A stretch of DNA of 64,000 nucleotides, from positions 203,605 through 267,604 of the forward strand of contig CAZUWH010000001.1 in NCBI GenBank assembly GCA_964624075.1, written 5' to 3'. Under the pieces are notes generated by a model. The model was not told where the DNA came from and ran no database searches. It saw only the letters and a list, made by a program, of their open reading frames with translations. Positions 46,918 through 55,685 of the stretch are shown here, piece after piece; the first letter of the stretch is position 1; the number at the start of each line of letters is the position of its first letter. The DNA is from CAZUWH01 sp964624075. Lineage in GTDB: Bacteria; Pseudomonadota; Alphaproteobacteria; Rhodospirillales; Rhodospirillaceae. The translations under genes were made by a program, and so were the position numbers.

Positions 46918-48420
46918 TTATCCTTCCATGTACCGCCGCCTGAGGTGGGTCTTGAAAGCCGTCACCTCTAGGGGGCGACCGGTTGCCGCCGTCAGAAGGG
47001 CATCGGCACGCAGGGACGCCCCCTTCTTGTGCACATGGGTCTGCAACCATGCGTAGAGTGGTGCGAAATCGCCGCGGGCAAGGCCTGGCAGAAGGGTTGC
47101 CTCGGCCCGACAGGCTGCATCGAACAGCTGGGCAGCAGTCATGGCACCCAGCGTGTAGGTCGGGAAATATCCGAAAGACCCGGCGTACCAGTGAATGTCC
47201 TGCAAACAGCCGCTGCGGTCGTCAGGGGGGGTAAGCCCCAACAGTCGGGTCATGGCCTCGTTCCAGGCCATGGGCAGGTCAACCACCTCCAGGGCTCCCG
47301 TTACCAGGGCCTGCTCCAGCTGTGTGCGCAGGATGATATGGGCCGGATAGGTCACCTCATCGGCCTTGATACGAATGAAGCCAGGCTCCACCAGTGTATA
47401 GTAACGGTAGAGATTATCCGTCTCCCACACAGGACCATCGCCCTCAAATGCCGCTCGTATGAGTGGCGCCGCATAGGTGATAAATTCCCGCGATCGACCG
47501 GCCTGCATCTCGATCAACAATGACTGGCTTTCGTGCAGACTCATGCTGCGGGCCCGTCCCACCGGCTGCCAGCGCCACACCTCCGGCAAACCCCGTTCAT
47601 ACAAGGCATGGCCGGTTTCATGCAGGATCCCCATCAGGGCGGATGTGAAATCATCCGGATCGTAGCAGGTGGTGATGCGCACGTCGTCACAGGTACCGCC
47701 ACAGAACGGGTGATGACTTACATCCAGACGACCATGATCGAAGAGGAAGCCAAGGATTGCCATGAGCTGCACGCCCAGCGCCCGCTGCCGGTCAACGGGA
47801 AACGGTCCCGCCGGAGGCCGCGGTTGATTGTTGCGCTTTTGTTGCCGCGCTAGCACGGCCTCGAGAACGGTGGGCAGGAAGGTTTCAAGCTCTGCAAACA
47901 AGGCGTCGATTCGTTCGATCCGCCCGTCTGGTTCGTATTGATTGAGCAGGGCCTCGTAGGGGGAGCACTGCAACCGCTCTCCCGTGGCCTGCGCCGTCTG
48001 ACGGACCAGGGCCACCACTTCAGCCAGTCTTGGTGCCACCTGGGAAAAATCAGCTGTGCGTCGGGCGTCCCGCCAGCACATCTCACAAAGGGACTCAACC
48101 CGTGCCCGCGCCTCGACCAGATCCGATGGCACGGCAGTGGCGTGAATCCACTGGCGCCGCATTTCATGCAGGTTGGCGGCGTCCCATGGATCGTCGGGAG
48201 GCACGGCCAGGGCCTCGTCCAGCCAGGTTTCCACTTCGGGAGCGGTCAGAAGCGCGTGATGGAGGCTCTGCAAGGTGGCCCTCTGCTCGGCGCGGCTGGC
48301 GGCTCCGCCGGAGGGCATCATGACGGCAGTGTCCCAATCGAGGAAAGCCGTCGCCTCCGCGAGCCGGATCAGGCGGGTGAAACGCTCCTGCAGGCAGGCA
48401 TAGGCAGTCGCAGCAGACAT
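46918..48420 (-). CDS. M32-family metallocarboxypeptidase
   Basis: A cytosolic zinc carboxypeptidase (500 residues) that removes C-terminal residues, like Thermus Taq carboxypeptidase. The zinc motif is HETGH in ILHETGHALYERGLPE, with the downstream Glu of SLHESQSLLIEMQAGRS. The DPDDFTSALMG and RIKADEVTYPAHIILR blocks are typical. It is convergent with ctrA. Confidence 0.93.
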   Translation of the reverse strand: MSAATAYACLQERFTRLIRLAEATAFLDWDTAVMMPSGGAASRAEQRATLQSLHHALLTAPEVETWLDEALAVPPDDPWDAANLHEMRRQWIHATAVPSDLVEARARVESLCEMCWRDARRTADFSQVAPRLAEVVALVRQTAQATGERLQCSPYEALLNQYEPDGRIERIDALFAELETFLPTVLEAVLARQQKRNNQPRPPAGPFPVDRQRALGVQLMAILGFLFDHGRLDVSHHPFCGGTCDDVRITTCYDPDDFTSALMGILHETGHALYERGLPEVWRWQPVGRARSMSLHESQSLLIEMQAGRSREFITYAAPLIRAAFEGDGPVWETDNLYRYYTLVEPGFIRIKADEVTYPAHIILRTQLEQALVTGALEVVDLPMAWNEAMTRLLGLTPPDDRSGCLQDIHWYAGSFGYFPTYTLGAMTAAQLFDAACRAEATLLPGLARGDFAPLYAWLQTHVHKKGASLRADALLTAATGRPLEVTAFKTHLRRRYMEG

Positions 48421-48671
48421 GACGCAACGATTCCCTTCTGGTCACAATGCCGATAGCATGAAAACCTCGAGACAGTTTATTATCCTTATCATCTTATTAT
48501 CCTTTCATCATTCCTGAACAGGCACAGGATGAAAGATTTCGTGGGCGTGGGGGAGCCCGTGGTTTCCTTGCGTGGCGGTTCGCATGGAAACAGAAACGTG
48601 GGAACGGCGCTTTCTCCCTGCCAGTTCTCCACTAACTCTCTGCCAGGCAAGGTCAGACAAGGATTGAAGCG

Positions 48672-49289
48672 ATGAGCGATTCCGGGCCAGACTCTGCAAC
48701 CGATTCCCATGCCAGCCGCATGGCGAAAAAAAAGGCCGCCCGCGATCGCCTGATGGCGGGCAAGACCGCTGACAAGGGTCTGCTGATCGTGCACACTGGC
48801 ATCGGCAAGGGCAAATCGTCGGCGGCTTTTGGCATGGTGCTCCGTTGCATCGGCCATGGTCTGAAGGCCGGGGTGGTCCAGTTCATCAAGGGGGCCTGGG
48901 AGACCGCCGAACATCGCGTCCTGTCGGGTTTCCCGGAGCTCGTTACCTTTCTTGCCATGGGCGAGGGATTCACGTGGGAGACACAGGATCGTGACCGCGA
49001 CGTTGCCGCGGCGAAACGGGCGTGGGCTGCTGCTGCCGCCATGCTGGCCGATCCTGCCTATCGTATGGTAGTGCTGGACGAGCTGAACGTGGTGCTGCGG
49101 TATGGCTATCTGCCACTGGGAGCGGTCATGGCGGCGCTCCAGGCCCGTCCGTCCGGGCAGCATGTCGTGATCACCGGCCGTCACGCGCCCGATGATCTCG
49201 TGGCGGCAGCCGGTCTCGTCACCGAAATGGCCCTGATCAAGCATCCCTTTCACGATGGCATCAAGGCCCAGCCTGGCATAGAATACTGA
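48672..49289 (+). CDS. cobO: Cob(I)yrinic acid a,c-diamide adenosyltransferase
   Basis: Adds the 5'-deoxyadenosyl group to cobalt in cobalamin synthesis (205 residues). The P-loop-like motif is HTGIGKGKSSAAFG near 41, then VVQFIKGAW, the conserved EGFTWETQDR and VVLDELNVVLRYGYL. ATG 48672 starts 31 residues before the core domain. No B12 riboswitch core was seen upstream (48421-48671), where a TTATTATCCTT direct repeat occurs twice. It is followed by a SYLF gene and cobQ in the same direction, so a small operon is likely. Confidence 0.94.
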   Translation: MSDSGPDSATDSHASRMAKKKAARDRLMAGKTADKGLLIVHTGIGKGKSSAAFGMVLRCIGHGLKAGVVQFIKGAWETAEHRVLSGFPELVTFLAMGEGFTWETQDRDRDVAAAKRAWAAAAAMLADPAYRMVVLDELNVVLRYGYLPLGAVMAALQARPSGQHVVITGRHAPDDLVAAAGLVTEMALIKHPFHDGIKAQPGIEY

Positions 49290-49390
49290 GCCATGGTGCC
49301 GTGGCCCTGCCACATGCCCGTGGCGTGATCCGAAGGAATCGATCGAGTGTTTTCCTGGAAACATGCGTTCTTGGTCATGGAGCCGGCATC

Positions 49391-50122
49391 ATGGGACTAA
49401 ACAGAAAGAGCATCATGACAGGCGGGAGACCGGTTTTCCGGATGGGTGTTGCGCTGGCAATGCTGACGGGGGTGCTTCTGTCTGCCGGGACTCCGGCCCG
49501 TGCCGCTTCCGAGGAGGCTATCGAGGCCCAGAAGATCGTTGATCGCGCCGTCGTCACCCTGGAACGGCTCTATCTTGACGATAATTTCCAGCGCCACATG
49601 CTGCCCAAGATCAGGCGCGCACGCGCGGTGCTGGTCGTGCCCTCCCTGGTCAAGGCTGGATTCATTCTCGGGGCCGAGTACGGCAACGGTGTCCTGATGG
49701 CACGCGACCCCGGGACAACCCGCTTCACGGGACCAGCCTTTTTCAAGGTTGTGGCTGGTAGCATCGGCCTGCAGGCCGGCGTGCAGGAGGCAGAGGTCGT
49801 GTTCATCATCATGACCGACAGGGGGCTGTCTGCCGTTCTCGATAACAGGTTCAAGGCCGGCGCCGGCGTGTCGGTGGCCTTTATCCGGGGGGTGGGCATC
49901 GAGGCGGCAACTACCAGCAATATCGGTGCCGACATTTACGCCTTCGCCCTCACGACCGGTCTGTTCGGCGGTGGGGCGCTGGACGGGACGGTCATCGAAC
50001 CGCGCACCGACTGGAACAATCATTTCTATGGTGACGTTCAGGCCGATACGCGGGCAATCCTGTTCGAACGCCGCTTCGGCAACCCTGGTGCCGATCGTCT
50101 GCAGGAGATTCTCGACCGATGA
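49391..50122 (+). CDS. SYLF/YSC84-type lipid-binding exported protein
   Basis: A 243-residue exported protein. A signal peptide (VALAMLTGVLLSAGTPARAA) follows a short basic start. The SYLF/YSC84 domain covers most of the rest: PKIRRARAVLVVPSLVKAGF, ILGAEYGNGVLMARD, GSIGLQAGVQEAEVVFIIMT, then AGAGVSVAFIRGVGIEAATT and a conserved IYAFALTTGLFGG. Known members bind phosphoinositides or lipids; the bacterial role is unknown. ATGs at 49391 and 49415 are possible. The stop overlaps cobQ by 4 bp. Confidence 0.88.
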   Translation: MGLNRKSIMTGGRPVFRMGVALAMLTGVLLSAGTPARAASEEAIEAQKIVDRAVVTLERLYLDDNFQRHMLPKIRRARAVLVVPSLVKAGFILGAEYGNGVLMARDPGTTRFTGPAFFKVVAGSIGLQAGVQEAEVVFIIMTDRGLSAVLDNRFKAGAGVSVAFIRGVGIEAATTSNIGADIYAFALTTGLFGGGALDGTVIEPRTDWNNHFYGDVQADTRAILFERRFGNPGADRLQEILDR

Positions 50123-51675
50123 AACGGGCAGCGGTCCTGATGGTGCAGGGGACTGGCTCTGATGTTGGCAAGTCGCTGCTGGTGGCGGGTTTATGTCGTC
50201 TATTCACCCGTCGAGGTCTGGTCGTACGCCCGTTCAAGCCGCAGAACATGTCCAACAACGCTGCTGTCACGCCTGAAGGCGGGGAGATTAGCCGTGCCCA
50301 GGCCCTGCAGGCGCAAGCCTGTCGAGTGGCCCCGTCGGTGTGCATGAATCCAGTGCTCTTGAAGCCGCAAGGGGAAAGAATCTCCCAGGTGGTGGTGGCA
50401 GGGCAGGTGTGGGGCAATGCCGCGGCAATGGACTACCAGCGCCTGAAACCAACCCTGCTGCCGTCCATCCTCGCCAGCTTCCGGTCCCTGGTCGTCAGGG
50501 CCGATCTGGTGATAGTGGAAGGGGCCGGCTCGGCAGCGGAAGTGAACCTGCGCGCCGGGGACGTTGCCAACATGGGTTTCGCCGAGGCCGCCGACGTGCC
50601 AGTAGTCCTGGTTGGCGACATCGACCGGGGCGGCGTGATCGCTGCACTCGTGGGCACCCATGCCCTCTTGGGTCCTGCGGAACAGACCAGGGTCAAGGGA
50701 TTCCTGATCAACAAGTTCCGCGGTGACCGGACACTGTTCGATTCGGGCCTGACCGTGATTGCGGCGCGAACCGGCTGGCATTCGTTCGGGGTGGTGCCAT
50801 GGTTTGACGCCGCCCATCGTCTGCCTGCCGAGGACAGCATGGGACTTGCTCCCCCTGCCATGGATATGGATACAGGCATGCGCGCAGGTACGCAGACGGA
50901 CAGAATCCGTATTGTCGTCCCGCGTCTGCCGCACATCGCCAACTTTGATGACTTCGATCCGTTGCGTGCTGAACCCGATGTGGCCGTATCATTCGTTGCG
51001 CCGGGAACGGCTCTGCCTGGCGATGCCGATGTCATCATTCTGCCGGGATCGAAGGCAACACGTGCTGATTTGGCCGCTGTGCAGGCGGAGGGGTGGGCGA
51101 TCGACATCGCAGCCCATTTGCGCCGGGGCGGTCTGGTGGTCGGTGTATGCGGTGGCTATCAGATGCTGGGGCGCAGTGTCCATGACCCTGATGGCATCGA
51201 AGGTCCGCCCGGTGTCACACCTGGTCTGGGGCTGCTCGCGATCGAAACGGTGCTGACCGGACCAAAGGTTCTGCGGGCGGTGACCGGGCATGACCTGCTC
51301 TCGGGGGAACGACTGCACGGGTATGAGATGCACATGGGCCGGACCGATGGTTCGGACCGGCTGCGACCATGGCTGCAGATGGAGGAGGGCAGGCTGGAAG
51401 GAGCCTGTTCCGCTGACGGCCAGGTCCGCGGCTGTTACATCCATGGCCTGTTTGCCGCTGATGGCTTCCGGCGCGCCTTTCTGGCGGGGTTACGTCCTGA
51501 ACGCCGGGGGACGCTGACGTTCACGGCTCAGGTCGAGGCTGCTCTTGAGGCGCTGGCCGATCATCTGGAACGCTATGTCGATGCGGAAGCCTTGTTCGCC
51601 GTGGCGGCACAGGGAAGCGTTCAGATTGGCCACGGACTTCATGTCGGGGCCTCCCCCCCCCCCCGGGGGGCATGA
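50119..51675 (+). CDS. cobQ: Cobyric acid synthase
   Basis: An ATP- and glutamine-dependent amidotransferase that amidates four carboxyls of adenosyl-cobyrinic a,c-diamide (518 residues). N-terminal dethiobiotin-synthetase-like domain: VQGTGSDVGKSLLVAGLCRL (P-loop), FKPQNMSNNAAV, VVIVEGAGSAAEVNL-like block, GDIDRGGV. C-terminal class I glutaminase domain: PGSKATRADL, Cys in VGVCGGYQMLG and the late His in YIHGLFAADGF. The 3' end contains a 12-C tract (51653-51664) followed by six Gs, giving ASPPPRGA; length change there would alter the last residues. Confidence 0.95.
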   Translation: MKRAAVLMVQGTGSDVGKSLLVAGLCRLFTRRGLVVRPFKPQNMSNNAAVTPEGGEISRAQALQAQACRVAPSVCMNPVLLKPQGERISQVVVAGQVWGNAAAMDYQRLKPTLLPSILASFRSLVVRADLVIVEGAGSAAEVNLRAGDVANMGFAEAADVPVVLVGDIDRGGVIAALVGTHALLGPAEQTRVKGFLINKFRGDRTLFDSGLTVIAARTGWHSFGVVPWFDAAHRLPAEDSMGLAPPAMDMDTGMRAGTQTDRIRIVVPRLPHIANFDDFDPLRAEPDVAVSFVAPGTALPGDADVIILPGSKATRADLAAVQAEGWAIDIAAHLRRGGLVVGVCGGYQMLGRSVHDPDGIEGPPGVTPGLGLLAIETVLTGPKVLRAVTGHDLLSGERLHGYEMHMGRTDGSDRLRPWLQMEEGRLEGACSADGQVRGCYIHGLFAADGFRRAFLAGLRPERRGTLTFTAQVEAALEALADHLERYVDAEALFAVAAQGSVQIGHGLHVGASPPPRGA

Positions 51676-51742
51676 CCACTTCTGTCATCTTCCCCTGAAA
51701 TCCACACACAGGAAGAGCCATCAGGATTGATACGCGATGGCA

Positions 51743-53587
51743 TCAGGGCATCGTCTGAACAGCGTGCTGCAAGACTTCATGCAGACGGGCAGCTTCCTGC
51801 TGGCGCTGCCACATCTCGGCATAAAGCCCCTTTCTGGCCAGCAGGGCGTTATGGGGGCCACGTTCGGCCACCACACCGCCGTCGAGCACCAGGATCTCGT
51901 CGGCATCGATCACGGTCGAGAGACGATGGGCAATCACCAGGGTGGTCCGGTTGATGGAAACCTGCCGCAGGGATTTCTGGATTTCCTGCTCGGTACGGGA
52001 GTCGAGGGCTGAAGTGGCTTCGTCGAAGATCAGAATGACGGGCTGTTTCAAAAGTGTGCGGGCAATCGCCACCCGCTGCTTTTCACCCCCCGACAGTTTC
52101 AAACCGCGCTCGCCCACCCGGGTATCATAGCCTTCGGGCAGGCTCATGATGAAGTCATGCAGTTCAGCCATCCGGGCGGCCTGCTCGATCTCCGTGCGCG
52201 TAGCCGTTGGTCGGCCATAGGAGATGTTATAGAAAAGGTTGTCGTTGAACAGGACCGTATCCTGTGGTACGACGCCGATCGCCGCCCGCAGGGAGGCCTG
52301 CGTGATAGTACGGATATCCTGGCCATCGATGGTGATGCGGCCATCGGTGACGTCGTAGAAACGAAACAGCAAGCGGGAGAGCGTCGACTTGCCCGCCCCC
52401 GACGAGCCAACGATGGCGATCATGCGTCCCTCCGGGACCACGAAAGACACGCCCCTCAGGATCGGTCGTTCGGGGTGATAGGCAAAGTGAACCGACTCGA
52501 ACGCCACCTTGCCCTTTTTCACGTGTACCGGCTGCGCTCCCGGCGGATCGATGACCTCCGGTTTCTGATCGGCCAGGCTGAACATCACGGCCATGTCGGT
52601 CAGAGCCTGCTTGATCTCGCGATAGACTATGCCAAGGAAATTCAACGGCAGATAAAGCTGGATCAGATACGTGTTGACCAGCACGAAGTCCCCCACCGTC
52701 ATTGTGCCTGTGGTGATTCCGTGCGCTGCCAGAAGCATGATGATCACGAGCCCGACGGCGATGATGGAACCCTGGCCGATATTGAGAAAGGAAAGAGTAG
52801 ACTTCACACGCACGGCGGCCCGTTCGTAGGCGGCTAGGGCCTGGTCGAACCGGCGTACTTCGAGTGCCTCGTTGCCAAAGTACTTGACGGCCTCGTAGTT
52901 CAGGAGCGAGTCAATGGCCCTGGTGTTGACCTCCGCGTCGGTGGTATTCATGGTCCGACGAAACTGGAGTCGCCATTCTGTCACCACGAAGGTGAAGGCG
53001 ATATACCCGCCGATGGTCAGCAAGGTGGCCAGAGCGAAACGCCAATCGTACAGCGTCCACAACACCCCGCACACGAATAGAAGTTCCAGAAGCGACGGTC
53101 CAGCCCGGAACAGGGTAAGACGCAGCAGAACCTCGATGCCGCGCGTGCCACGCTCGATGACTCGTGACAAGCCACCGGTCTGGCGCTCCAGGTGAAAACG
53201 CAAGGAAAGGCCATGCAGGTTATGAAAAGTCTTCACGCCCAGGGTGCGCACAGCCCGTTCGGCGACCTTGGCAAACAAGGCATCGCGTAATTCGTCGAAG
53301 CCTTGCGCGAGCATCCGTGCCACGCCATAGGCCAATACCAACCCCACAGGCAAACCGACCACCACCCTGGTTTCAACCAGGGTTAGCATATCGATGACCT
53401 GCTTGAAGAACACTGGAATGGTGGCGCTCGCGACCTTGGCGGCGACCAGTAACAGCAGCGACAGCACCACTCGCACCTTGAGGGCCCGTTCTCCTGACGG
53501 CCATAGGTATGGCAGGAGACTGCGGATGGTATGGAGATCATAATGGGAACCGCGTGGTGGAGGTTCCCCTGGGGACAAGCGTCTCAT
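51743..53587 (-). CDS. Atm1/HMT1-type ABC exporter (ABCB7-like)
   Basis: A half-size ABC exporter (614 residues): six membrane helices in residues ~40-330, then an ATPase domain. Walker A is IVGSSGAGKST, signature LSGGEKQR, Walker B VILIFDEATSALD and the H-loop IAHRLSTV. The TMD resembles the Atm1 group (NTTDAEVNTRAIDSLLNYEA, VKYFGNEALEVRRF), which in Novosphingobium and mitochondria export glutathione-bound metal or sulphur species. A heavy-metal or glutathione conjugate substrate is likely, not proven. It lies upstream of, and reads the same direction as, no obvious partner. The stop is 67 bp after the convergent cobQ. Confidence 0.93.
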   Translation of the reverse strand: MRRLSPGEPPPRGSHYDLHTIRSLLPYLWPSGERALKVRVVLSLLLLVAAKVASATIPVFFKQVIDMLTLVETRVVVGLPVGLVLAYGVARMLAQGFDELRDALFAKVAERAVRTLGVKTFHNLHGLSLRFHLERQTGGLSRVIERGTRGIEVLLRLTLFRAGPSLLELLFVCGVLWTLYDWRFALATLLTIGGYIAFTFVVTEWRLQFRRTMNTTDAEVNTRAIDSLLNYEAVKYFGNEALEVRRFDQALAAYERAAVRVKSTLSFLNIGQGSIIAVGLVIIMLLAAHGITTGTMTVGDFVLVNTYLIQLYLPLNFLGIVYREIKQALTDMAVMFSLADQKPEVIDPPGAQPVHVKKGKVAFESVHFAYHPERPILRGVSFVVPEGRMIAIVGSSGAGKSTLSRLLFRFYDVTDGRITIDGQDIRTITQASLRAAIGVVPQDTVLFNDNLFYNISYGRPTATRTEIEQAARMAELHDFIMSLPEGYDTRVGERGLKLSGGEKQRVAIARTLLKQPVILIFDEATSALDSRTEQEIQKSLRQVSINRTTLVIAHRLSTVIDADEILVLDGGVVAERGPHNALLARKGLYAEMWQRQQEAARLHEVLQHAVQTMP

Positions 53588-53604
53588 GTTACGAAGAACG
53601 GCTC

Positions 53605-53741
53605 ATACGGTTTCCGGAAGGTCCTCGGACTTTCCGAAAACCCGCCCTCAGTCGCCGGGCGCGCTCTGCGCTTGGCTTCCGGCGCAGGGGCGCTGGCCCG
53701 CGTTGCAGGCCCGGAGTCCGGAAAATTTCCGGACTCCGTAT
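53605..53741. repeat. Palindromic repeat family B, long copy
   Basis: 137 bp bounded by ATACGG (53605) and CCGTAT (53741). The right arm contains GGAGTCCGGAAAATTTCCGG and ACTCC (a near-palindrome); the left arm has TTTCCGGAAGGTCC. The short copy at 15860 lacks the middle. It fills nearly the whole gap between the ABC exporter start (53587) and the stop of the next gene (53741-53743). Confidence 0.8.
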
Positions 53742-54856
53742 CATCTGTCGCTGTCCCCCGGTTCATGGGGCCAAGTATCGTGTTTAGGAAAATCCGGTGT
53801 CAAGGGACTGAATGGCCGGCCGGGACCCTCCTCACCGCCGCGGTTCTTGTCTTCCGCCTGGTTTTTTGTCGGACGCTGCTCAGAGAGGGGATGTGTTCCG
53901 AAAGGATGGGCGCGGCTGGCCAGGGCGGCGAACAGATTGCGGCGCCGGCGACCACGCAGGTCGTTGCGCGAACTATCCTCCTTGTTGTCAGCGGTGAGGA
54001 AGGAAAATGTTTCTGTCTCGACCGGAGCCGTGCCTGGAGACGAGGTCGTCACCGGCGGGCTTTCACTGGCCTGATGATTGACCCGTGCCAGTAGGGCCCG
54101 AATCCCTCCGAGCGCGCCATCCTGAATCAAGTCCAGTACCAGACGTTCGCTGTCGTGCTCACTGCCCAGCCTGACCAGTCGTTCATACTGATTGAGCACC
54201 TGCAACAGGTTAGTCCGCAGGCGGGCATCGGCAACGACGGAACGGCTCAGACTGGCCGTGAAGGTCTGGTCGCGTTCAGCCGCCGCATAGAAAAGATGAC
54301 AGAACACCCACCGGTCGCCCGCCTGATGGCGGTGCCACAGGGACTCCAGATCAGTGGGACCACACAGCCCAACTCGCAGCGCCAGCGAAGCCAGGGTCGC
54401 GCTGATATCGTCCAGTGCTAGACCAACGGTACGGTAGAAGGCTTCATGTCGGGCCTGGCCGCGCCACTCCAGGAGGGTGCGGCTGTGGACACCGCCCTGG
54501 TCTGCCGTGCGCTTGATCTGCCGCAGCAGTTGCCGGATGGCGAAAGCCTGATGACGCAAAGCCAGAAGCAGGCCCAGTAAGGCTCCCGCCAGCCAGATTA
54601 TGGCAACCGGCTCCACCACGGTCCCGGCCAGCTGGACCAGGGACATGGGCTCCAGGGCGAGAAGTCCCTCTGTCCCGAGGCGGCTCACGACGAAATAACA
54701 GGTTCCCCCCAGCCAGGTCAGCGAAAGTGCGACAGAGATAGCTACGATCACTGCGGTACCGAACATGGGCTCACCGGACATCCAGGGGATCAAGACCGAT
54801 AAGATATCATCCGTCCAGTGAAAAAGGCATGCAAGCCCGACGGCAATCAGCGACAT
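53741..54856 (-). CDS. Uncharacterised membrane protein with a polar C-terminal tail
   Basis: A 371-residue protein I do not recognise. Three hydrophobic segments: about 1-15 (MSLIAVGLACLFHW), 30-58 (FGTAVIVAISVALSLTWLGG) and 75-100 (LVQLAGTVVEPVAIIWLAGA). A soluble helical region covers 110-265 (ALDDISATLASLALRVGLCG, RTNLLQVLNQYERLVRLGSE), and a disordered, basic and proline-rich tail follows from about 280. The stop codon TGA coincides with the edge of repeat family B. A role in motility or envelope processes is possible but unsupported. It may be an operon with the ABC exporter downstream. Confidence 0.7.
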   Translation of the reverse strand: MSLIAVGLACLFHWTDDILSVLIPWMSGEPMFGTAVIVAISVALSLTWLGGTCYFVVSRLGTEGLLALEPMSLVQLAGTVVEPVAIIWLAGALLGLLLALRHQAFAIRQLLRQIKRTADQGGVHSRTLLEWRGQARHEAFYRTVGLALDDISATLASLALRVGLCGPTDLESLWHRHQAGDRWVFCHLFYAAAERDQTFTASLSRSVVADARLRTNLLQVLNQYERLVRLGSEHDSERLVLDLIQDGALGGIRALLARVNHQASESPPVTTSSPGTAPVETETFSFLTADNKEDSSRNDLRGRRRRNLFAALASRAHPFGTHPLSEQRPTKNQAEDKNRGGEEGPGRPFSPLTPDFPKHDTWPHEPGDSDR

Positions 54857-55251
54857 GTATGGCCTTGCGCACAGGTAAAAACACGTCTAAGGCAGCAAGC
54901 TGGCGGGATGGAATGATGCTACGGATCTTACCATAACAGTAGTACAAATAATAAGTGATTGAGGGCATATATACGACAGTGTGACCGTCAACGCTTTCAC
55001 AAGAACAACAAAGTGTGACGAACATACCCTTCACCGCCGTCGGAACGGTTACGGAACATCGCAAGGACTCTTGTCCCCAGGGTTGACCCGAACCTCGGGT
55101 GAGGGGTCTGGACGGTCCGATACGAGAGGAAGAGAGGATCAGCCAATGGAGGGGCAGGACGGCACCTCCCAAATCCTGCCGATCCAGGTCGCAGGGCAGA
55201 GGGGGAAATGGCTGGACGTACAGGCTTAAGACAGGACAGTCCAGCGTCTGG

Positions 55252-55295
55252 AAAAGGGCGGTTAGAGACGGAAGATCTCGGTCGCCCTTTGTTTT
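55252..55295 (+). terminator. Rho-independent terminator without an upstream gene
   Basis: AAAAGGGCG (55252-55260) pairs with CGCCCTTT (55283-55290), followed by GTTTT. The inner bases GAGAC and CTCGGT can extend the pairing. A second small hairpin CCAG-CGT-CTGG lies 10 bases before it. No plus-strand gene lies in the preceding 3.5 kb. Confidence 0.6.
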
Positions 55296-55602
55296 GGAAG
55301 GTTCGTCAAGGCGGTCAAGAGCCTTTGTCGGGACGGTAACCGTTCACACCCCCCCTCCTCGCAATCAGCTTCTTCCCGTGCACCCTCGCGCAAGCGGAAG
55401 ACCACAACGAAGCAGGCGCGTTGCTAGGCCACGACACGCTGCACCGTCCAACCACGGAACCCCGCTCCCTGCTTTCGCGTGGACAAGCTTCACGGGAATG
55501 ACGGAGGGAGGATGTGTTCAGTTACTCGGGACGGAGGCAACATCCCTTCCTCCCCATTGCCCCGCCCGGAGCGCTCACACACGCTCTTTGTCTTGTTATG
55601 CC

Positions 55603-55640
55603 TTTGCGCCTTGATCAGTCGGTCATGATCAAGGCGCAAA
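55603..55640. repeat. Palindromic repeat family C, copy 3
   Basis: A perfect 15-bp stem: TTTGCGCCTTGATCA (55603-55617) and TGATCAAGGCGCAAA (55626-55640), loop GTCGGTCA. It shares the core CCTTGATC...GATCAAGG with copies 1 and 2. It lies 46 bp beyond the end of the nucleotidyltransferase pseudogene. Confidence 0.8.
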
Positions 55641-55685
55641 GAGCATTATCCTTGGACGCGCAGGACCACCCCCGCATTCCATCTG

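Larger units (their letters stand above)
54857..55685. other. Long gene-poor region with an orphan terminator
   Basis: No protein gene with recognisable homology over 829 bp. The left end (54900-55010) is AT-rich and promoter-like. A strong intrinsic-terminator signature is at 55252-55295 on the plus strand, and repeat family C copy 3 is at 55603-55640. An unannotated plus-strand transcript ending at 55295 is possible. A 27-codon frame (ATG 55146) ends just before the terminator; coding potential is unproven. Confidence 0.5.

Noticed and set aside
48421..48671. Possible cobalamin riboswitch before cobO
   Set aside because: The B12-box sequence was not found; only a short direct repeat of TTATTATCCTT is present.
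55099..55614. 171-codon plus-strand frame in the gene-poor region
   Set aside because: It passes through the terminator hairpin and repeat DNA, is arginine- and proline-rich, and has no homology that I recognise.
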